Source: Spirochaetota bacterium (GTDB lineage: Bacteria > Spirochaetota > Brachyspiria > Brachyspirales > JACRPF01). From it: DNA of 64,000 nucleotides. The position numbers and the translations under genes are program-made. This document shows positions 53,687-61,531 of the stretch, one piece after another. Position 1 is the first letter of the stretch. Each line of letters starts with the position of its first letter. The notes beneath the pieces were generated by a model. It searched no databases, was not told the DNA's origin, and was given only the letters and a program-made list of their open reading frames with translations. Where the stretch lies: contig JACRPF010000022.1 in assembly GCA_016214035.1 (NCBI GenBank), positions 124,001-188,000 of the forward strand. Direction: 5' to 3'.

Positions 53687-54742
53687 ATGAAACCGTTTGA
53701 ACCTGATTATATGAACATTGTCGACGCCGCATATAACCGCGAGGCAAAGCGTCTGCCGCTCTATGAACATTTCGTCAATGTCGGCTCCATGGAGAACATG
53801 CTCGGCGTGAAATTCGGCAACCTTGCATCCGGGAACGCATCGGATAAGCGTGAATTCTTCCGGCATTATACGCGCTTCTTCCGTGAGATGGGCTACGATA
53901 CGGTGTCGTATGAGTGCGGCATCAACGGCCTGGTGAACGGGGGTAAGTCGCTCTCGGGGCATGAACCCGGCCCGATACAATGCCGCGCTGATTTTGAGCG
54001 CTTTCCCTTCGACGAAGTGCCTGACCGGTATTTCGAACGGTATACGCCAATGTTCGACGCGCTTGCCGACGTCATCCCCGCAGGCATGAAATGCGTCGGT
54101 GGTGCGTCGAACGGCGTGTTCGAGATAGCGCAGGATTTTGTGCGGTATACGGAACTCTGTATGCTCCGGGCCGACGATCCCGAACTGTATGCGGCGCTTT
54201 TCAAAAAGATCGGCGATATGATGCATGCGATATGGAGCCGTCTGCTTGAACGCTACGACGACCTCTACTGCCTGCCGCGGTTCGGTGACGACCTCGGATT
54301 CAAACAGGCGACACTGCTCTCGCCGGATGACATACGCACACACATCATCCCGCAATACCGGCGCATCGTTGATCTTGTTCATGCACACAACAAACCGTTC
54401 CTGCTGCATTCATGCGGAAATCTCCTCGAAGTGTTCGATGACATCATCGACGGGGCGAAAATAGACGCGAAGCACTCCAACGAGGATGCCATCGCGCCGT
54501 TCTCGGAATGGGTAACGCGCTACGGGAAACGCATCGGCAATTTCGGCGGCATCGACATGAACGTGCTGGTGCTGCAGAGCGAGACTGACATCCGTTCCTA
54601 TGTGCGCGAGGTGCTCAAGCTCACGCACGGCAACGGCGGCATGGCTATGGGCAGCGGCAATTCCATCCCCGAATACGTTCCGCCGGCGCGGTATTTCGCC
54701 ATGGTGAACGAGGTCAGGAACTTCCGGGGCGATTTTAAATAG
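53687..54742 (+). CDS. Uroporphyrinogen decarboxylase family protein
   Basis: A 351-residue TIM-barrel protein of the URO-D superfamily, in the branch closer to corrinoid methyltransferases (MtaA/MtbA-like) than to HemE. LLHSCGNLLEVFDDI carries the His/Cys pair that binds zinc in methyltransferases; HSNEDAIAPFSEW and GNGGMAMGSGNSIPEYVPP match the C-terminal barrel. It could move methyl groups from a corrinoid, but no corrinoid protein is adjacent. A near-palindrome around CCCGATCGGG (53643-53652) lies upstream and may be an operator. Confidence 0.83.
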   Translation: MKPFEPDYMNIVDAAYNREAKRLPLYEHFVNVGSMENMLGVKFGNLASGNASDKREFFRHYTRFFREMGYDTVSYECGINGLVNGGKSLSGHEPGPIQCRADFERFPFDEVPDRYFERYTPMFDALADVIPAGMKCVGGASNGVFEIAQDFVRYTELCMLRADDPELYAALFKKIGDMMHAIWSRLLERYDDLYCLPRFGDDLGFKQATLLSPDDIRTHIIPQYRRIVDLVHAHNKPFLLHSCGNLLEVFDDIIDGAKIDAKHSNEDAIAPFSEWVTRYGKRIGNFGGIDMNVLVLQSETDIRSYVREVLKLTHGNGGMAMGSGNSIPEYVPPARYFAMVNEVRNFRGDFK

Positions 54743-54798
54743 CGACCAGCCAACAAACATCATGCGTATATCCGCTGTGCGGCTGCGCATCCTTATAT

Positions 54799-54827
54799 TT
54801 GACATTTGCCGCCGCAGCGGTTATTGT
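54799..54827 (+). promoter_or_regulatory. Promoter of tlyA
   Basis: TTGACA (54799-54804), 17-nt spacer, TATTGT (54822-54827). The seventh base after the -10 box is the A of ATG at 54834. The leader before the tlyA ATG would be about 118 nt. Confidence 0.65.
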
Positions 54828-54833
54828 ATTATC

Positions 54834-54854
54834 ATGTTGTTAGACAAGCTCTGA
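54834..54854 (+). CDS. Possible leader peptide (6 residues) before tlyA
   Basis: A tiny reading frame ATG TTG TTA GAC AAG CTC TGA (Met-Leu-Leu-Asp-Lys-Leu). Its ATG falls exactly at the predicted transcript start, so it could be translated as a leaderless message. It lies 50 nt before the hairpin that hides the tlyA ribosome site. A six-codon frame can occur by chance; I report it because of its position only. Confidence 0.3.
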   Translation: MLLDKL

Positions 54855-54867
54855 CGTTGACACTCCC

Positions 54868-54889
54868 GCGGCGGCCTCTCCTTCGCCGC
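54868..54889 (+). promoter_or_regulatory. Upstream hairpin in the tlyA leader
   Basis: GCGGCG (54868-54873) and CGCCGC (54884-54889) form a 6-bp G/C stem with a 10-nt loop, between the leader frame and the SD hairpin. The loop holds CTCTCC, which could compete for the GGAG of tlyA. Confidence 0.45.
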
Positions 54890-54903
54890 ACGATCCCGTG
54901 CCC

Positions 54904-54944
54904 CTCCATGGATTTTCTTCCTCTTTCGAAGAAAATCTATGGAG
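54904..54944 (+). promoter_or_regulatory. Hairpin sequestering the tlyA Shine-Dalgarno
   Basis: Arms 54904-54920 and 54928-54944 pair over 17 bp (one G-U), with a 7-nt loop CTCTTTC. The whole GGAG (54941-54944) is paired with CTCC (54904-54907); the ATG follows at 54952. No T-run follows, so this is not an intrinsic terminator. It should keep tlyA translation low until the stem is opened. Confidence 0.8.
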
Positions 54945-54951
54945 CATATAT

Positions 54952-55758
54952 ATGGGGAAACGTGTATCGGCATGGGAATTACTTGTTCCGGATTATTTTC
55001 AAAACAAGGACATTGCGGACCGCTGGATACGCTGCGGCCGCGTATACATCGGCAACGAACGTATGCGTTACGCATCGCAGCGTGTTGCGCCGGATGCGGA
55101 CATCCGTATAAAGAACTACGGGCGGAAATATGTGGGACGCGGCGGCGAAAAGCTTGAAGGCGCGCTCGCATCACTGAACGTTCAGGTGCGTGATGCCGTC
55201 GTACTCGACGCAGGCGCATGCACGGGCGGATTTACAGATTGTCTCCTAACACATGGGGCGAAACTTGTGTATGCCGTGGAAGCGGGTACGGGGCAGCTTC
55301 ACGGCAGGCTGAGGAACGATATCCGTGTTGTTAACCTCGAGCACCACAATATCGGCGACCCGAAGCTTCTCTCACTTTCCCCGACGCCGTCGACGGCCGC
55401 GGTAGATCTGTCATATGTGTCGCTGCGGTACGCCATTCCGGAGATCGTCGATATACTTCACGGCGACGGCACGCTTGTCTGTCTGGTAAAGCCGCTGTTC
55501 GAGATACAGGATGCGACCGCACGGCGAACCGGAATCATCGACAATGATGTGCGGTATGTGGAAGTGCTGCGCGGATTGGCTTCATTCGTAAGGGGTGAAG
55601 GATATCGTCTGTTCGGTGTAGCCCGGAGCATCATCGACGGATCGGGCGGTACGCGCGAATTTTTCATCGGCCTGGATGCCGGCAAAACCGTGAGGCATGA
55701 ACCTTTACGTGAAAACACTATCGATGCGGTAATCGATGCGGCGGTCTTTGGTCCCTGA
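54952..55758 (+). CDS. tlyA: TlyA family rRNA (cytidine-2'-O)-methyltransferase / hemolysin
   Basis: A 268-residue protein with an N-terminal S4-like RNA-binding domain (about 1-65) and a FtsJ/RrmJ-type SAM methyltransferase domain: VLDAGACTGGFTDCLL is the SAM-binding loop, AAVDLSYVSLRY and LVCLVKPLFE follow. The catalytic Lys-Asp-Lys-type residues are placed as in TlyA (K in GGEKLEGAL, D in VDLSY, K in VKPLF). In mycobacteria TlyA methylates 16S and 23S rRNA and its loss gives capreomycin resistance; in Brachyspira it is called a hemolysin. The longer frame from 54898 would read through the hairpin, so I use the ATG at 54952. Confidence 0.92.
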   Translation: MGKRVSAWELLVPDYFQNKDIADRWIRCGRVYIGNERMRYASQRVAPDADIRIKNYGRKYVGRGGEKLEGALASLNVQVRDAVVLDAGACTGGFTDCLLTHGAKLVYAVEAGTGQLHGRLRNDIRVVNLEHHNIGDPKLLSLSPTPSTAAVDLSYVSLRYAIPEIVDILHGDGTLVCLVKPLFEIQDATARRTGIIDNDVRYVEVLRGLASFVRGEGYRLFGVARSIIDGSGGTREFFIGLDAGKTVRHEPLRENTIDAVIDAAVFGP

Positions 55759-55799
55759 CGCTGCAACAGAAGACTTCAACGGAAAGCTCATCGGACGGT

Positions 55800-55828
55800 T
55801 TGACAGCACCGCCGGTGTTGACTATACT
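55800..55828 (+). promoter_or_regulatory. Promoter of the exported epimerase gene, with operator-like palindrome
   Basis: TTGACA (55800-55805), 17-nt spacer, TATACT (55823-55828). Inside the spacer lies AGCACCG-C-CGGTGTT (55805-55819), a near-palindrome with one mismatch, shared with the promoter at 61467. Confidence 0.8.
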
Positions 55829-55866
55829 GAATCATCAACAGAGTGAGAATCGATGGAGTCAGCATC

Positions 55867-56709
55867 ATGAAAAACATATTGCTGTTCATGTTCGCCGCGG
55901 TCCTGGTCAACGCCATGGAACCGATACCCGACCGCTTCAAGACAGGCGGTTTCGCCATCGGCGCGCAGGCTTGGTCGTTCAGACTTTTCACCGCATACGA
56001 TGCTGTTGAGAAGAACGCGCAGGCGGGCGGCAGGGTCATCGAATTCTTTCCGGGGCAGACGCTGTCGCCTGATGCAACGAATAAACGCTGGGACCATAAC
56101 GCATCCGACGATGCTATCGCCGCGATGCAGACAAAGCTCGTCTCGCACGGCATGAAGGCGGTGAACTACGGCGTCGTGGGCATTCCCAACGACGAGGCGA
56201 AGGCCCGCGTTATCTTTGATTTCGCGAAGAAGATGGGCATACGCGCCATCACCACGGAATCGACGGGGTCCATCGACGTTATTGAAAAGCTCGTGAAAGA
56301 ATATGACATCGCCGTGGGGTTTCACAATCATCCGCGGAAGGATAAAGACCCGAACTATAAAGTGTGGGATCCGAACTACATACTCTCGGTGGTGAGCAAT
56401 CGCGATTTGCGCATCGGTGCCGCACCGGACACCGGACACTGGATACGTTCTGGCCTCAAGCCGCTCGAATGTCTGCGTATACTCAGCGGAAGGCTTATCA
56501 GCATACACCTGAAAGACCTCAACACGAATGCGGCGAATGCGCATGATGTTCCGTACGGCACCGGCGTATCGGATATCAGAAGTCTGCTTGATGAATTGAA
56601 GCGGCAGAACTTTCAGGGGAACATCTCCATCGAGTATGAGTACAACTGGAATAATAATGTGCCGGAGATAACAATGTGCATCGATTTTGTGAGGACGAAT
56701 ACGCGGTGA
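55867..56709 (+). CDS. Exported sugar phosphate isomerase/epimerase-like TIM barrel
   Basis: A 280-residue protein with a signal peptide (about 1-17, MKNILLFMFAAVLVNA) and an AP-endonuclease-2-type TIM barrel (PF01261 fold). Metal-ligand regions are visible: VGFHNHPRKD, GAAPDTGHWIRSG, ISIHLKDLN and GNISIEYEY. Exported members of this fold are common in polysaccharide loci and probably act on sugars. I use the ATG at 55867 because GGAG lies upstream and it gives a clean signal peptide; the frame opens at a GTG at 55843. Confidence 0.82.
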   Translation: MKNILLFMFAAVLVNAMEPIPDRFKTGGFAIGAQAWSFRLFTAYDAVEKNAQAGGRVIEFFPGQTLSPDATNKRWDHNASDDAIAAMQTKLVSHGMKAVNYGVVGIPNDEAKARVIFDFAKKMGIRAITTESTGSIDVIEKLVKEYDIAVGFHNHPRKDKDPNYKVWDPNYILSVVSNRDLRIGAAPDTGHWIRSGLKPLECLRILSGRLISIHLKDLNTNAANAHDVPYGTGVSDIRSLLDELKRQNFQGNISIEYEYNWNNNVPEITMCIDFVRTNTR

Positions 56710-57062
56710 TGGTGTCGAGAGGTATTATTATTGCCGACTTCGAGAAATATATTTCTCCCGAGCTGCAAGCGCAACGGCGTTCGAGCGATAGAAAACAACA
56801 TTCAGACTTACCCTATCACTATTCATTATCTAACGCGCGATAGTGAAGGGAAGAAATGTCTTTCTGAGCACCGTGCTTATCGGATATCAAACCCCAAACG
56901 TATAGCACATTGAATCAATCCAATTCTGAATCTGAGCGGCACGATGCCGCGGGTGCGACGAATCTGTCCACGGAAGGACAGCTGAGTCGCGCACGGTGCG
57001 AAGAAAGACATTTCTTCCCGAACTAAAAGCGCAAACCTCCGGCCCGCGAGCCGCCACTTCAC
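56710..57062. other. Non-coding stretch rich in inverted repeats
   Basis: No protein-like frame is present; a 61-codon frame on the minus strand (56877-57062) has no ribosome site and only covers the repeat. The stretch holds a perfect palindrome GAGAAATATATTTCTC (56742-56757), TCACTAT/ATAGTGA arms (56815-56821 and 56840-56846), and the large element at 56848-57019. A diverged direct repeat related to CCCGA-(R)CT-x2-AAGCGCAA occurs near 56757 and again near 57017. Confidence 0.7.
56848..57019. repeat. 172-nt inverted-repeat element, candidate structured RNA or MITE-like repeat
   Basis: Arms 56848-56876 and 56991-57019 pair as 18 bp, a tandem G.A/A.G mismatch, and 9 bp (29 positions in all). 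The 114-nt interior holds two perfect small hairpins: GCGGC-ACGAT-GCCGC (56936-56950) and CTGTCC-ACGGAA-GGACAG (56964-56981). Tandem G.A pairs are stable in RNA, which hints at a transcribed structure, but the long arms also suit a non-autonomous mobile repeat. No transposase and no obvious target duplication. Confidence 0.6.
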
Positions 57063-57090
57063 TTGATTACTCCCTGATTGTTACTATAAT
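57063..57090 (+). promoter_or_regulatory. Promoter of the transglutaminase-LamG gene
   Basis: TTGATT (57063-57068), 16-nt spacer, TATAAT (57085-57090), 43 nt before the ATG at 57134. Confidence 0.75.
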
Positions 57091-57133
57091 AATAGCATGA
57101 CCAAGATACTTCCCTAATCAAAGGCGGTTAATC

Positions 57134-60067
57134 ATGAACACTCCGCAGAAGATCGTATTCCTTTTCATCTGTCTCGCTATGGCCCTTGCGGCGCGAAACA
57201 TCCAGCAGGGCGATGTCTTCAGGCAGCACGAGTTCGACATCACCAGTTTTACAAAGACCACCGCCGAGGTGAACGATAATTTCTTCAGCGCATCGTTCTC
57301 GTGTTCACCGTCGTCGTATCTCATGGCGGGAACAGCCAAAGGAAGCCCCGAAGGCGCGATGGTGAACCTTGATTCGGGCGAGGGCCGGCATACACTCACC
57401 TTCTTCGCGAAGAAAGCCGGCACCTATACGGTATGGATCTATGCGTCTAAGACGAAGCAGTCGACCTATAGCGGCGTTTTCTATTATACGGTAACCGTGG
57501 CGCGTACGCTGAATGATGATGAGGCCGCGGCGATGTTCGAAAAGACGGGCGGCTCCGAGCCGCTTTCGTTCTCAAAGGCGTTCAGGCGTTACGGATTTCA
57601 GCCGGGCGATGTGAGCATATCGCGGAAATTCATCGTCAATGACGGCATCACCCGTTTTACGGTCACCGCAAAGGACAATATCCAGTTCGAAGTGCCGCAG
57701 TTCTCATATTACAGCGATACCGAAGGCGGGTTTCTGTATAAGACCGACGGCAGAGCGAATGTTGAACTCCGTTTTTCGGAGCCGGGACTGCACGCCGTCC
57801 CCATTCGCGGACGATTGCGCGGTGAGCCGGAATTTCAGAACCTCTTCACCGTATACTGCTACACAAAGCGTGCGGTATCGGACGAGGAGTATGAAAAACG
57901 ATTCTTCGCCGGCGCTGCGCTCCCGAATGAATCGGTCATCGCCGAGGATTATCAGTACGATTATTCGCGCATCGACGAGTACGTAAAAAACACGCCGAAG
58001 TCGGCAGAGGCGAGCATCGACGAACTTGCGGCGTATCTCGCCAAAGGCGCCCGCAACGAACGTGAGAAAGCCCGCGCGGTATTCAAATGGGAACAGCTCA
58101 ATCTGAGCTATCTGCGCGAAGGCCCGCGTGAAGTGAATCAGATATTCAAGTCGCGCGTGACGCAGTGCGACGGCTATTCAAAACTGTTCCTTGAATTGAC
58201 CACAGCCATGGGACTTCGCGCGAAATGGGTGCCCTCGCACGACGGCAAACACGCGTATTCGCTCGTCATGGTGGACGGCATCTGGCGCGTACTCGACCCC
58301 ACCTGGCATATGTTCTTCACACATCCGAAGCTCATGATACGCCAGGATTATCATTATCCGAAGTTCGACCGCTTCCAGCTCATGAATCCGCGTCTCGCCG
58401 TGAGCGACTACGAGTCAAAGAATTTCTCCGTACTCGGTGATGTGGATGTGCGCGAACGCATACCCATGTCCGACGCGCTCGCGGCGCTCGGTATGAACGT
58501 CGCCGACTTCAGCCATCAGTTCAAAAAGATTGACGTAAGCGCTAATGAGACGTTCACGTTCACCGCCGCTCCGGGCGTGGAGCTGATGCACAACATCATC
58601 AGAACGGGCGAGAAGAAAACGATGTGGGGCACCTATAATGCCGCGGGCGGAAAACACAGTATCACGATACGTCTTCCCGCCGAGGGCGAATATCTTATGC
58701 ACCTCTGGGGTAAGAAAAAAGGGACGAAGGATACGACGTATCTTTTCACGTATACCATGCGCTATGACTCAAGAAAAAAAGAGGACAGACCTCCGGTACA
58801 TATCTATGAGCCGGTGCTCTATCAGTCGTTCGACGCAACCGGCCGCGACCAGAGCTCGTTTAAAAATAAAGTGGAAATATCCGGCGCACCCGCCATGACG
58901 ATGGACCGTTTCAGCCGTCGTGTGTGTGCAGTCATGTTCGACGGTCTTGACGATTACATCGTGGTGCCGAAGGAACGCGGCGGCAATACCATCACCGGCA
59001 GCGTGTCGGTGTCCGTCTGGGTGAAGCCCCCGGCGGTGGATGGCCTTCATGGCCTAGTAACGTTCAAAGGTACTGAAAAACTTGAATCGGATAATGAACT
59101 CTGGGGTCTCTATATCAGCGACGGCAGACTGCTTGCGCGTCACGAAAATGGCATCGGCGAAACCACGTCCGTCATAAGCGAATCCGCGGTTCCCGTAAAT
59201 AAGTGGTCGCATATCGTGCTTGTGCGCGATGCGGCGAAAAAAACATACACCTTCTACGTCAACGGGACGAATGAACGGCCGAAACCGTTCGCGGTGAACG
59301 CGAGCGGCGGCGAGCATTCCTATCTGGTGGTCGGCGGCGTGTACGGATCGAAGGCGCTCTACCGCGGCGTGCTCGACGACGTGCGGGTATACGCGGACGC
59401 ACTGCCGCTCACGGAAGCGGACAAACTCTACCGCGAGGGAGGCTATCCCGATAATCTCGTGACCATATCATATTTCCCGTTCCGCCGTGTTGACGCGTCG
59501 GGAAAACAGTTCGCGTCGATGGGCGTGGTCCACGGCGCAACGGCCGCAGCCGACCGGCTCGGACGCGGCGGTGCGTATGCGTTCAACGGCACCGGAGATT
59601 ACATCGAGAGCGATATTACATCCATGACCGGCGACATAACACTTGCCGCATGGTGTCTTGCCGCAGACGATCCCGCCGGAGCGCCGTCGCGAATACTGCT
59701 GGCCAAGCCTTTCGCTGCGGGTGCGGGCAATGAGATTGCCGTAAGCATCACTGCGGATGATACCGTCGTCGTTACGGCGGGTGACGGTAAACGAGTGCTC
59801 GGTACCGTTCGCTCACCGGGCATTGAACGCGGCAAATGGGTGCACATAGCCGCTGTCATCACGGGTCAGACGATAACCGTCTACGTCAACGGCAAAGCGG
59901 CGGACACGGCAACGCTTGCCGGCAATCGTGCAACAGGCCCCGGCGCGTTTCAGATCGGACGTACACTCGGTGAAGACGCATATTTTATCGGAACGATTGA
60001 CGATGTCCGTGTGTACGAAAAAGCGCTGCGTGCGGATGAGATAGCGGTACTTGCCGCCTGGAAATGA
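57134..60067 (+). CDS. Exported KY-type transglutaminase with two LamG-like domains
   Basis: A 977-residue exported protein. Signal peptide at about 1-20 (ending LAA). A beta-rich domain (about 25-290) contains two Ig-like repeats with the same ending (GxHxxxxFAKKAGTYTV, then GLHAVPIRG). A kyphoscoliosis-type transglutaminase domain follows: C345 in TQCDGYSKLF, H373 in GKHAYSL and D388 in VLDPTWH form the triad. A further beta domain spans about 480-580. Two concanavalin-A/LamG-like domains close the protein (about 600-780 and 790-975; each with SVWVKPP or AAWCLA, KWSHIV or KWVHIA, FYVNG or VYVNG, DDVRVY). It probably acts on the cell surface as a peptidase or crosslinker with glycan-binding ends. 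Confidence 0.82.
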   Translation: MNTPQKIVFLFICLAMALAARNIQQGDVFRQHEFDITSFTKTTAEVNDNFFSASFSCSPSSYLMAGTAKGSPEGAMVNLDSGEGRHTLTFFAKKAGTYTVWIYASKTKQSTYSGVFYYTVTVARTLNDDEAAAMFEKTGGSEPLSFSKAFRRYGFQPGDVSISRKFIVNDGITRFTVTAKDNIQFEVPQFSYYSDTEGGFLYKTDGRANVELRFSEPGLHAVPIRGRLRGEPEFQNLFTVYCYTKRAVSDEEYEKRFFAGAALPNESVIAEDYQYDYSRIDEYVKNTPKSAEASIDELAAYLAKGARNEREKARAVFKWEQLNLSYLREGPREVNQIFKSRVTQCDGYSKLFLELTTAMGLRAKWVPSHDGKHAYSLVMVDGIWRVLDPTWHMFFTHPKLMIRQDYHYPKFDRFQLMNPRLAVSDYESKNFSVLGDVDVRERIPMSDALAALGMNVADFSHQFKKIDVSANETFTFTAAPGVELMHNIIRTGEKKTMWGTYNAAGGKHSITIRLPAEGEYLMHLWGKKKGTKDTTYLFTYTMRYDSRKKEDRPPVHIYEPVLYQSFDATGRDQSSFKNKVEISGAPAMTMDRFSRRVCAVMFDGLDDYIVVPKERGGNTITGSVSVSVWVKPPAVDGLHGLVTFKGTEKLESDNELWGLYISDGRLLARHENGIGETTSVISESAVPVNKWSHIVLVRDAAKKTYTFYVNGTNERPKPFAVNASGGEHSYLVVGGVYGSKALYRGVLDDVRVYADALPLTEADKLYREGGYPDNLVTISYFPFRRVDASGKQFASMGVVHGATAAADRLGRGGAYAFNGTGDYIESDITSMTGDITLAAWCLAADDPAGAPSRILLAKPFAAGAGNEIAVSITADDTVVVTAGDGKRVLGTVRSPGIERGKWVHIAAVITGQTITVYVNGKAADTATLAGNRATGPGAFQIGRTLGEDAYFIGTIDDVRVYEKALRADEIAVLAAWK

Positions 60068-60118
60068 ACGGCGGTATCAGTCTGAGCATGCGTCATCAAA
60101 TAGCCGCGGCGGTCCATC

Positions 60119-61426
60119 ATGTTCCGTGTTGATGTACTTGACTGCAGGGAAATAACCGCAGGCCCGTCGCGGGATATGCGCGAACCGGCGAGCATGTATA
60201 CGCGCATCGATATTGTTGCGGGCGGCGAAGCGCTGTATCTCGACGGTGCGAGCCGCCGTCAGCTTCTTGCCGGCCATCTCTATCTGTTTCCGCCGGAACA
60301 GCCGGTGCATATACGGCAATCGGTGCAGCGTCCGTATCATGCGTATTCATTCCGTGCCGCGGTACTGCCATCGCCTCCGGGTACAACGGTATTCAGTATA
60401 CCGATACCGCGCCGGGGCGCTTTCCACGCGTTAACCACCGTCCTCGCCGAAGCCGCGCGGAAAAGGAACCGCGAACTTGCGGGGCGTCTGCTTGAAAGTA
60501 CGCTCATCCTCATCAACGGGCAGGCGCGCTTCATACCGGTCCGGGAGGACGCGTTTTCCGATATGCTCAGGTATCTGGTGGCGAATTTTGCGTCGGACCT
60601 TTCCGTGCGTACGCTGGCAGACATCGCGGGGCTGCATCCCAATTCATTCATGCGGCGCTTCAAGAAGGAATTCGGCATGCCGGTGAAGCACTATATCGAC
60701 ATGCTCCGGCTGCAGCAGGCGAAAATGCTTCTGCACGCGAACGGTTCCATTCGCGACGCGGCAATGCAGAGCGGATTCTCGAATGTGAAATCATTCACCC
60801 GATTCTTTTCCGCACGCGTCCGTGTCTCTCCCGGCGCGTACCGCAGACTGAACCGACCGCCGGTGATAGCCATACCCCGTGTGCCGAAGGTGACCGGCGG
60901 ATTTGCCGGCGTGCCCTGGGACCGCGGCATATCACTCACGCGCTGGTATCCGGTATTTGAATCCCCTGGTCATACGCCGCTTTCGCTGAGCGGCAGAATG
61001 CTTCATGACGGAGTCTCCATATACGTCGCACTCGAGGAACGTGTACCGACGGCGATATTGACCTCATCCGCCACGATATTTCAGGGAGATGCCTGGGAAT
61101 TATTCTTCAGCAGCGCGCGTTCGCAGCCGTACCGTCAGGTGCAGATAGCCCCGGACGGGCGTTCGGACTGGGTGACGTATACGACGGCGGGAAGAAAACG
61201 ATGGGATGTGATTAAAACCATCGCTGTCGATACGCGGCCGAACCGATGGCGCATCATGGCTGCGGTTCCGCTCAACGCTATCGCCGACGGCATTGCTTCC
61301 GGTTCATCGGTATACGGAAATATCTTCCGTCATTCGCTGAGCGGTCCCCATTATGCGCTGTGTCCCACGTTCAGTTTTTCATTCAACGTGCCGGCGCGGT
61401 TCGTGACATTCGTACTGAAAAAATAG
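60119..61426 (+). CDS. AraC regulator fused to a C-terminal CBM9/DOMON-like domain
   Basis: A 435-residue protein. Residues ~1-110 are a cupin-like domain (HLYLFPPEQPVHI). The AraC DNA-binding domain lies in the middle, about 140-250 (LSVRTLADIAGLHPNSFMRRFKKEFG; IRDAAMQSGFSNVKSFTRFFSARV; PGAYRRL), not at the end as is usual. After ~265 comes a beta-rich domain with the pattern of family 9 carbohydrate-binding modules: DGVSIYVALEE, GDAWELFFSS, YRQVQIAPDGRSDW, RWRIMAAVPLNAI. Such modules are normally secreted; here there is no signal peptide, so it would sense a sugar in the cytoplasm. The neighbours are carbohydrate genes. Confidence 0.82.
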   Translation: MFRVDVLDCREITAGPSRDMREPASMYTRIDIVAGGEALYLDGASRRQLLAGHLYLFPPEQPVHIRQSVQRPYHAYSFRAAVLPSPPGTTVFSIPIPRRGAFHALTTVLAEAARKRNRELAGRLLESTLILINGQARFIPVREDAFSDMLRYLVANFASDLSVRTLADIAGLHPNSFMRRFKKEFGMPVKHYIDMLRLQQAKMLLHANGSIRDAAMQSGFSNVKSFTRFFSARVRVSPGAYRRLNRPPVIAIPRVPKVTGGFAGVPWDRGISLTRWYPVFESPGHTPLSLSGRMLHDGVSIYVALEERVPTAILTSSATIFQGDAWELFFSSARSQPYRQVQIAPDGRSDWVTYTTAGRKRWDVIKTIAVDTRPNRWRIMAAVPLNAIADGIASGSSVYGNIFRHSLSGPHYALCPTFSFSFNVPARFVTFVLKK

Positions 61427-61466
61427 CACTGCTACTATCTGCAACTTTTATGCTTCTTTCCCGGTC

Positions 61467-61495
61467 TTGACGGTAACGCCGCCGGTGTTTATACT
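61467..61495 (+). promoter_or_regulatory. Promoter of the GH123-like gene, with operator-like palindrome
   Basis: TTGACG (61467-61472), 17-nt spacer, TATACT (61490-61495). The spacer contains AACGCCG-C-CGGTGTT (61475-61489), one mismatch from a perfect palindrome and 11 identical core bases with the promoter at 55800. TATACTGAAT is also shared. Confidence 0.8.
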
Positions 61496-61531
61496 GAATG
61501 CATCATTGAACGATCGACACAGGAGTGCCGC

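Noticed and set aside
54905-54943. The tlyA hairpin as an intrinsic terminator
   Set aside because: The stem is A/T-rich and is followed by GCATATATATG, not a T-run, and the gene start lies just beyond.
56877-57062. A 61-codon minus-strand frame inside the inverted-repeat region
   Set aside because: It has no ribosome site and its content is set by the hairpins; no protein features.
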